From contig DJBQ01000006.1 of assembly GCA_002430125.1 (NCBI GenBank), positions 1 to 11,520 of the forward strand: 11,520 nt of DNA, in the 5' to 3' direction. Source of the stretch: Rhodobacterales bacterium UBA5972 (lineage in GTDB: Bacteria; Pseudomonadota; Alphaproteobacteria; Rhodobacterales; Rhodobacteraceae). The translations under genes and the position numbers were made by a program. The notes beneath the pieces are model-generated. The model made no database searches, had not been told where the DNA came from, and saw only the letters and a list, made by a program, of their open reading frames with translations. Of this stretch, positions 6,796-11,520 are shown in pieces (position 1 is the stretch's first letter; the number at the start of each line of letters is the position of its first letter).

Positions 6796-6867
6796 TGTGC
6801 ATACGATGGACACACGCAATTTTAATCAAATTCGCGCAATCTGGGGCTTTTGAAAGGTTCGATTGCG

Positions 6868-7269
6868 ATGAAAGACCCCGAAAAACTGACCAAGAAGGAA
6901 CGCGTGGATCTGACCATGCTGATGGACGCGATGGCGCAGACCGAATTTGACCTGCTGCACCCGATTGCCCGCCACGCCAATTTTCCGGCGACGTGGCGCG
7001 AAATCGCGCTGGAAGGGGCAAACCCGACGCGCACCCGTATCACCGCGCGGTTTGATGCGGATGTGGTGAAATTCTTTCGCTCGCTGGGGCCGGGATATCA
7101 GGACAAGATGAACCGGGTACTGAAATCATGGATGCTGATGCGCCTGACCGGCCTGCTGGAAGGCCCTGAGGGGCGCGAAGTTGTCGAACGGGTCAAGGCG
7201 TTTCGCGAGCGAGACGGTGCGCGGCCGAAGTTTGGCGATACTGACCGGATGTTTCGGCGCGAAGATTAA
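6868..7269 (+). CDS. BrnA antitoxin-family (DUF4415) protein, no partner toxin seen
   Basis: This is a 133-residue, highly charged protein. The central part (about residues 54-94), from RTRITARFDADVVKFF through GPGYQDKMNRVLKSWM, matches the BrnA/DUF4415 pattern, a ribbon-helix-helix DNA-binding fold. In true BrnT-BrnA modules the toxin gene brnT directly precedes brnA and BrnA represses the operon. Here the upstream gene is tdk on the other strand and no brnT-size frame exists in the 152-bp gap. The protein is also longer than classic BrnA (roughly 80-110 residues), with about 50 extra N-terminal residues. It is best viewed as a stand-alone ribbon-helix-helix regulator or a protein of unknown role. 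I chose the ATG at 6868, with AAAGG about 10 nt upstream; a TTG at 6850 would add six residues. Confidence 0.75.
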   Translation: MKDPEKLTKKERVDLTMLMDAMAQTEFDLLHPIARHANFPATWREIALEGANPTRTRITARFDADVVKFFRSLGPGYQDKMNRVLKSWMLMRLTGLLEGPEGREVVERVKAFRERDGARPKFGDTDRMFRRED

Positions 7270-7332
7270 AGGTGGACGTTCGCGCCCGCCAACAGATTGC
7301 ACGCGTCAGAGGTTTCGCTTATTGCTCGCTTT

Positions 7333-7923
7333 ATGCTGACTTTCGCCGCCGCTGTGTTTTTCCTCATCATCACGCCCGGACCGGGGGTGTTGTCGACGGC
7401 TGGCGTTGGGGCTGGTTACGGGGTTGGGCCGGGGCTGCGGTATGTCGGCGGGCTGTTTGTCGGGAATTTTCTGGTTGGACTGGCGGTGGTCAGCGGGCTT
7501 GCGGCAATTGCGCTGGCGGTTCCGGGTATCCGCGAGGTTCTGCTGTTCGCCTCGGGGGCGTATCTGTTGTATCTGGCGGCGCGCATTGCCTTTGCCGGGG
7601 CAAAGGTCGCGTTCATCAGCCGCAGTTCTGCGCCGGGTTTGTGGGGCGGGGTTACGTTGCAGATCATCAACCCCAAAGCCTATGCGGTCAACACGGCGCT
7701 GTTCACCGGCTTTGCGTTTTTGCCCGAGGCGGCGATTGTTGAGGTTGTGGTCAAGCTTGTGATCCTTAACCTGATCTGGATCCCGATCCACCTTGGCTGG
7801 CTGTGGGCAGGCGTGTCACTGCACCGGCTGAACCTTGCGCCCCGCACCCAGCGGATCATCAATATCGGCATGGCTTTGTCGATGCTGATGGTGGTCGGGC
7901 TGGCTGTGTGGGCGGCGAGGTAG
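7333..7923 (+). CDS. LysE/RhtB-family amino-acid exporter
   Basis: This inner-membrane protein of 196 residues (from the ATG at 7333) has about six hydrophobic segments. It carries the two LysE-family landmarks: ITPGPGV near the N-terminus (13-19) and INPKAY (112-117) before the fourth segment. Members export amino acids such as lysine, threonine, homoserine or other neutral amino acids; the substrate cannot be predicted. The start is uncertain. From the ATG only 13 residues precede the TPGP motif, fewer than usual, and no ribosome binding site is well placed. The frame remains open to a TTG at 7297, and AGAGG at 7308-7312 lies 8 nt before an in-frame ATT at 7321. The gene follows the BrnA-family gene by about 60 bp on the same strand and may share its transcript. 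Confidence 0.9.
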   Translation: MLTFAAAVFFLIITPGPGVLSTAGVGAGYGVGPGLRYVGGLFVGNFLVGLAVVSGLAAIALAVPGIREVLLFASGAYLLYLAARIAFAGAKVAFISRSSAPGLWGGVTLQIINPKAYAVNTALFTGFAFLPEAAIVEVVVKLVILNLIWIPIHLGWLWAGVSLHRLNLAPRTQRIINIGMALSMLMVVGLAVWAAR

Positions 7924-7943
7924 GGGGAAGGCTTAAGTCGGGC

Positions 7944-7968
7944 GCTGCGTTATGCGCTTAGACGCAGC
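7944..7968. repeat. 7-bp inverted repeat after the LysE gene
   Basis: GCTGCGT (7944-7950) and ACGCAGC (7962-7968) are exact reverse complements around an 11-base loop, starting 20 bp after the exporter stop codon. A related sequence (GCGCTGC followed by TTATTCGC) recurs at 7986-8000. It could be a terminator element for the exporter gene or part of a composite palindromic repeat filling this convergent gap. Confidence 0.45.
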
Positions 7969-8004
7969 CGTGCAAATTTCCCGATGCGCTGCTTATTCGC
8001 AGGC

Positions 8005-8035
8005 GAAATGCTCCCCCAGAGCATTTCCGGGGAGC
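8005..8035. terminator. Overlapping alternative hairpins in the convergent gap beyond carB
   Basis: GAAATGCTC (8005-8013) pairs perfectly with GAGCATTTC (8019-8027), giving a 9-bp stem and a 5-base loop. GCTCCCC (8010-8016) can instead pair with GGGGAGC (8029-8035), giving a 7-bp stem. The two structures share bases and exclude one another. The site begins 5 bp after the carB stop, so a 3'-end or terminator role for carB is likely. Neither strand has an adjacent T tract. Confidence 0.5.
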
Positions 8036-8039
8036 CTGC

Positions 8040-11000
8040 TTACCCCTGCAACGACCTCACCCCAATCGCCCCCTCGCGGGCGTTGCGCATGGCCAGTGCC
8101 ATTGCGTGGCTGCCGGCTGCCGTGGTGAAATAGACGATCCGGTCGTACAAAGCGACCGAGCGGATTTCGCGGCTGTCTTCAACCGCTTGCGCGCCTTCGG
8201 TGGTGTTGAAGATCAGGGTGATCTCGTCGTTTTTCAGCATATCAACCACGTTCGGCTGGCCCTCATAGACCTTTTTCACAATCTCGGCAGCGATGCCGTT
8301 GTCATGAAAAAACGCTGCTGTGCCGCGGGTGGCGACGACGGAAAAGCCAAGCTCGGTCATGATGCGGGCGGCTTCCAGCATGTCGGGGGTTTTGTCCATG
8401 TCTTTGATTGAAAAGAACACTTTGCCGCCGGTGGGGATCACGTGGCCCGCACCCAGTTGTGCCTTAAGAAAAGCGCGGGGGAAGTTGCGGTCCCAGCCCA
8501 TCACCTCGCCGGTCGAGCGCATTTCAGGGCCAAGTAGCGTATCAACGCCGGGGAAGCGGGCGAACGGCAGCACCGCCTCTTTCACCGAAAACCACGGCAT
8601 GTTGGGGTCGGCCAGCGTCATCGGATCACCCATCGGCAACACAGTGTCAGCGTCGGTGTTTTCGGGGTAGGGTGCGCGTAAAGGGAAGTTTGACAAAGGC
8701 TCGCCCGCCATCAGTCGCGCGGCGATGCTGGCAATGGCTGAATCCGTGGCCTTGGCGACAAACGGCACGGTGCGCGACGCACGTGGGTTAACCTCGAGCA
8801 CGTAAATCTCGCCGTCTTTGATCGCGAACTGCACGTTCATCAGGCCGACCACATTCAGACCCAGCGCCATCAGTTTGGTCTGGCGGGTCATCTCGTCGAT
8901 CAGATCACGTGACAGGGAATAGGGCGGCAGGGAACAGGCGCTGTCACCGGAATGGACGCCGGCCTCTTCGATATGTTGCATGATGCCAGCGACATGCACG
9001 TTTTTACCGTCAGACAGAGCGTCAACATCAACCTCGACCGCGCCCGACAAATAGCTGTCAAGCAGCACCGGGCTGTCGCCGGACACCACCACCGCTTCAG
9101 TAATATACCGGGTCAGCTGCGCGTCATCACGGATGATTTCCATGGCGCGCCCCCCCAGCACATAAGACGGGCGGATCACCAGCGGATAGCCAACATCCTT
9201 GGCAATCACAAAGGCCTGTTCGGGGCTTGAGGCGATGCCGTTATAGGGTTGTTTCAGCTTCAGTTTATGCAGCAATTGCTGGAACCGTTCGCGGTCTTCG
9301 GCCAGATCAATCGCGTCAGGCGAGGTGCCAAGGATCGGGATACCCTCGGCCTCAAGTGCGTTGGCCAGTTTCAGCGGCGTCTGGCCGCCGAACTGCACGA
9401 TGACCCCGTGCAGGGTGCCGTTTTCGCGTTCTACCCGCAGGATTTCCAGCACGTGCTCCAGCGTCAGCGGTTCAAAATACAACCGGTCCGAGGTGTCGTA
9501 ATCGGTGGAAACGGTTTCCGGATTACAGTTGATCATGATGGTTTCATAGCCCGCCGCAGTCAGCGCGTAACAGGCATGACAGCAGCAGTAATCAAACTCG
9601 ATGCCCTGGCCGATCCGGTTGGGGCCGCCACCAAGGATCACCACCTTTTTACGGTTCGTCGGGCGGGCTTCGCATTCGGCTTCGCCCTGCACCGGGGTTT
9701 CGTAGGTTGAATACATATAAGGGGTTTGTGCCTCGAATTCGGCGGCACAAGTGTCGATGCGTTTGAACACCGCTTTGACGCCAAGGCGCAGGCGTGCGCG
9801 GCGGATCTGGCCTTCGTCACGGCCGGTCAGGATGGCAAGGCGGGCGTCGGTAAAGCCGTACATTTTCAGCCGCCGCAGGGCGTTTTCAGTGACGGGCAGG
9901 CCGGACTCGCGAATGTCCGCCTCGATATCCACAATCTCGCGGATGCGCGCAAGAAACCATGGGTCAAAATCAGTGGCCGCATTGATTTCAGCATCGTCAA
10001 GCCCGTGCCGCATCGCTTGCGCACACAGACGCATCCGGTCCGGTGTACGCGCAGAAATCGCCTTGATGATCGCGGTTTTTTCCGGCGCACCGGGGATGGC
10101 GATTTCATCAAATCCGGTTAGTCCAGTTTCAAGCGAGGCCAGCGCCTTTTGCAGGCTTTCATGGATCGTGCGCCCGACGGCCATTGCTTCGCCAACCGAT
10201 TTCATCGCGGTGGTCAGTTCAACCTTGGCACCGGGAAATTTTTCAAAGGCAAAGCGCGGGATTTTGGTGACGACATAGTCAATCGTCGGCTCGAAACTGG
10301 CGGGCGTGACCTTGGTGATGTCGTTGTCAAGTTCATCCAGCGTATAGCCAACCGCCAGCTTGGCGGCGATCTTGGCAATCGGAAACCCCGTGGCTTTGGA
10401 GGCCAAGGCTGACGATCGTGACACCCGCGGGTTCATCTCGATCACTACCATGCGCCCATCAGCCGGATTGACCGCCCATTGCACGTTCGACCCACCGGTT
10501 TCCACGCCGATTTCGCGCAGCACATTGATAGAATGAGTGCGCATCATCTGATATTCTTTGTCCGTCAGCGTTAGCGCCGGGGCGACGGTGATACTGTCGC
10601 CGGTGTGCACGCCCATCGGATCGACGTTTTCAATCGCGCAAATGATGATGGCGTTGTCTGCCTTGTCGCGCACCACCTCCATCTCGAATTCTTTCCAGCC
10701 CAGCAGGCTTTCATCAATCAGGATCTGGCTGACTGGTGACGCATCCAGCCCGCTTTCACAGATTTTCAGGTAATCCTCGCGGTTATACGCAATGCCGCCG
10801 CCGGTGCCGCCCATGGTAAAAGCCGGGCGAATGATCGCCGGCAAGCCGACAACTTCAATCGCGTCAAGCGCCAGTTGCACCCCGGCCTTGATGTCAAACT
10901 TACCATTGGGCAACTTGGGTGACGTCACAATCGTAGCGCGCGGGTTTTCAATGCCCAAGCGGTCCATCGCCTCGCGAAACAGCTTGCGGTCCTCGGCCAT

Positions 11001-11372
11001 TTCAATGGCCTTGCGGTCAGCGCCAATCAGCTCGACCCCGAATTTTGCCAGTATCCCCATGTCATCCAGCGCAAGTGCTGTGTTCAACCCGGTCTGCCCG
11101 CCCATGGTCGGCAGCAGCGCGTCGGGGCGCTCTTTTTCGATAATACTGGCGACAATATCCGGGGTGATCGGCTCGATATAGGTCGCATCGGCCATCTGCG
11201 GATCAGTCATGATGGTGGCAGGGTTCGAGTTGACCAGAATGACCCGGTAGCCTTCTTCCTTGAGCGCCTTGCAGGCTTGCGCGCCGGAATAATCAAATTC
11301 GCAGGCCTGACCGATGATAATGGGGCCGGCGCCGATGATCATGATGGATTTGATATCGGTTCTTTTTGGCAT
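8040..11372 (-). CDS. carB: Carbamoyl-phosphate synthase large subunit CarB
   Basis: This 1110-residue protein makes carbamoyl phosphate from bicarbonate, two ATP and the ammonia delivered by CarA, feeding pyrimidine and arginine synthesis. The first synthetase half shows GAGPIIIGQ (14-22), [11 protein letters not shown] (183-193) and [12 protein letters not shown] (312-323). The duplicated second half begins with [14 protein letters not shown] near residue 579 and has VLGGRAMEI near 740 and EVNPRASRT further on. An MGS-like allosteric domain ([10 protein letters not shown] onward) occupies about residues 980-1110. It is somewhat longer than the E. coli protein (1073), as is common in alphaproteobacteria. 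The frame is intact throughout. carA is not adjacent, so carA and carB are separately placed, as in many relatives. [10 protein letters not shown] at the ATG is the expected N-terminus, and a GGGGCG stretch upstream may serve as ribosome binding site. Confidence 0.99.
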   Translation of the reverse strand: MPKRTDIKSIMIIGAGPIIIGQACEFDYSGAQACKALKEEGYRVILVNSNPATIMTDPQMADATYIEPITPDIVASIIEKERPDALLPTMGGQTGLNTALALDDMGILAKFGVELIGADRKAIEMAEDRKLFREAMDRLGIENPRATIVTSPKLPNGKFDIKAGVQLALDAIEVVGLPAIIRPAFTMGGTGGGIAYNREDYLKICESGLDASPVSQILIDESLLGWKEFEMEVVRDKADNAIIICAIENVDPMGVHTGDSITVAPALTLTDKEYQMMRTHSINVLREIGVETGGSNVQWAVNPADGRMVVIEMNPRVSRSSALASKATGFPIAKIAAKLAVGYTLDELDNDITKVTPASFEPTIDYVVTKIPRFAFEKFPGAKVELTTAMKSVGEAMAVGRTIHESLQKALASLETGLTGFDEIAIPGAPEKTAIIKAISARTPDRMRLCAQAMRHGLDDAEINAATDFDPWFLARIREIVDIEADIRESGLPVTENALRRLKMYGFTDARLAILTGRDEGQIRRARLRLGVKAVFKRIDTCAAEFEAQTPYMYSTYETPVQGEAECEARPTNRKKVVILGGGPNRIGQGIEFDYCCCHACYALTAAGYETIMINCNPETVSTDYDTSDRLYFEPLTLEHVLEILRVERENGTLHGVIVQFGGQTPLKLANALEAEGIPILGTSPDAIDLAEDRERFQQLLHKLKLKQPYNGIASSPEQAFVIAKDVGYPLVIRPSYVLGGRAMEIIRDDAQLTRYITEAVVVSGDSPVLLDSYLSGAVEVDVDALSDGKNVHVAGIMQHIEEAGVHSGDSACSLPPYSLSRDLIDEMTRQTKLMALGLNVVGLMNVQFAIKDGEIYVLEVNPRASRTVPFVAKATDSAIASIAARLMAGEPLSNFPLRAPYPENTDADTVLPMGDPMTLADPNMPWFSVKEAVLPFARFPGVDTLLGPEMRSTGEVMGWDRNFPRAFLKAQLGAGHVIPTGGKVFFSIKDMDKTPDMLEAARIMTELGFSVVATRGTAAFFHDNGIAAEIVKKVYEGQPNVVDMLKNDEITLIFNTTEGAQAVEDSREIRSVALYDRIVYFTTAAGSHAMALAMRNAREGAIGVRSLQG

Positions 11373-11392
11373 CAGTCGCCCCGTGCATAAGG

Positions 11393-11417
11393 CCCGCCTG
11401 CGGCACTCCGTGGCGGG
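11393..11417 (-). repeat. 6-bp inverted repeat in the carB leader
   Basis: On the plus strand CCCGCC (11393-11398) and GGCGGG (11412-11417) can pair around a 13-base loop. In the carB transcript this would be a GC-rich stem-loop about 20-45 nt before the start codon. The stem is short and could be chance in GC-rich DNA. Confidence 0.3.
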
Positions 11418-11449
11418 GAAGGATTCGCTGCGATTTGCAAATTGCGCCG

Positions 11450-11477
11450 GTTATAATCACCTTACCCATGGGTTCAA
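11450..11477 (-). promoter_or_regulatory. Likely carB promoter
   Basis: On the minus strand TTGAAC (11472-11477) and TATAAC (11450-11455) are separated by 16 bp, a good sigma-70-type pair. Transcription would begin near 11443, leaving a leader of about 70 nt before the carB ATG. No other gene is visible between this site and the end of the window. The call is by consensus resemblance only. Confidence 0.45.
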
Positions 11478-11520
11478 GGCGAAAACCACCTCATCATAGT
11501 TTCAAAAATACTCTCGGGGG

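Noticed and set aside
6716..6867. A brnT toxin gene in front of the BrnA-family gene
   Set aside because: The 152-bp spacer cannot hold the roughly 90-codon gene, and no plus-strand frame of that kind is present.
6716..7021. An upstream extension of the tdk frame by 102 codons
   Set aside because: Tdk aligns with E. coli Tdk from MAKLYF onward. The extension reads through the tandem repeats and antisense to the BrnA-family gene.
7272..7742. A 156-codon frame beginning with GTG just after the BrnA-family gene
   Set aside because: It is out of frame with, and overlapped by, the clear LysE-family membrane protein. Its Cys/Arg/Gly-rich translation is typical of a shadow frame.
9249..9710. A 153-codon plus-strand frame opposite carB, and a similar one at 9751-10278
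   Set aside because: Both lie wholly antisense to well-conserved carB domains and their translations match no family.
11373..11520. A small plus-strand gene at 11314-11499
   Set aside because: It begins inside carB antisense, has no convincing ribosome binding site and would cross the proposed carB promoter; the translation matches nothing known.

Overview
The window reads as ordinary chromosomal DNA of an alphaproteobacterium, most likely Rhodobacterales (Roseobacter/Rhodobacter relatives). The evidence is the family-level look of the proteins (a CarB of 1110 residues, an Lgt beginning with an [12 protein letters not shown] N-terminus, a UbiK/BMFP protein divergent from lgt, and a CsaA-type tRNA-binding protein beside a D-2-hydroxyacid dehydrogenase), the moderately high GC content, and tight packing with ATGA/TGATG gene junctions. 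The assignment is made from memory of these families; no search was run. Twelve intact protein genes cover nearly all of the sequence. I see no tRNA or rRNA gene, no insertion sequence, no prophage gene, no CRISPR array and no intergenic gap over 300 bases.

Layout. (1) 30-2776, minus strand: an operon transcribed lgt, then a MidA/NDUFAF7-type methyltransferase, then pgeF. The first junction overlaps by 4 bp and the second has no gap. (2) 2874-3173, plus: ubiK, divergent from lgt, with a short shared promoter region. (3) 3174-3427: a 254-bp gap that holds a perfect DnaA-box sequence, two degenerate ones, a duplicated GGTCGAyGGAT motif and a small palindrome. (4) 3428-6082, plus: a YbjN-domain gene, proC, csaA and a glyoxylate/hydroxypyruvate-reductase-type dehydrogenase, the last three translationally coupled. 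(5) 6109-6129: a strong palindrome between convergent genes. (6) 6137-6715, minus: tdk. (7) 6716-6867: a divergent spacer with three exact 10-bp repeats spaced 11 bp apart. (8) 6868-7923, plus: an orphan BrnA-family (DUF4415) gene and a LysE-family exporter. (9) 7924-8039: a hairpin-rich convergent gap. (10) 8040-11372, minus: carB, with a plausible promoter at 11450-11477.

The genes are mainly housekeeping: envelope biogenesis (lgt, pgeF), respiratory-chain assembly (midA-like, ubiK), proline synthesis (proC), reduction of C2/C3 oxo-acids, thymidine salvage (tdk) and pyrimidine/arginine precursor supply (carB). I found no convincing new multi-gene system. The most unusual signals are non-coding: the helically phased repeats upstream of tdk, the DnaA-box cluster with its neighbouring duplicated motif, and the overlapping alternative hairpins beyond carB.
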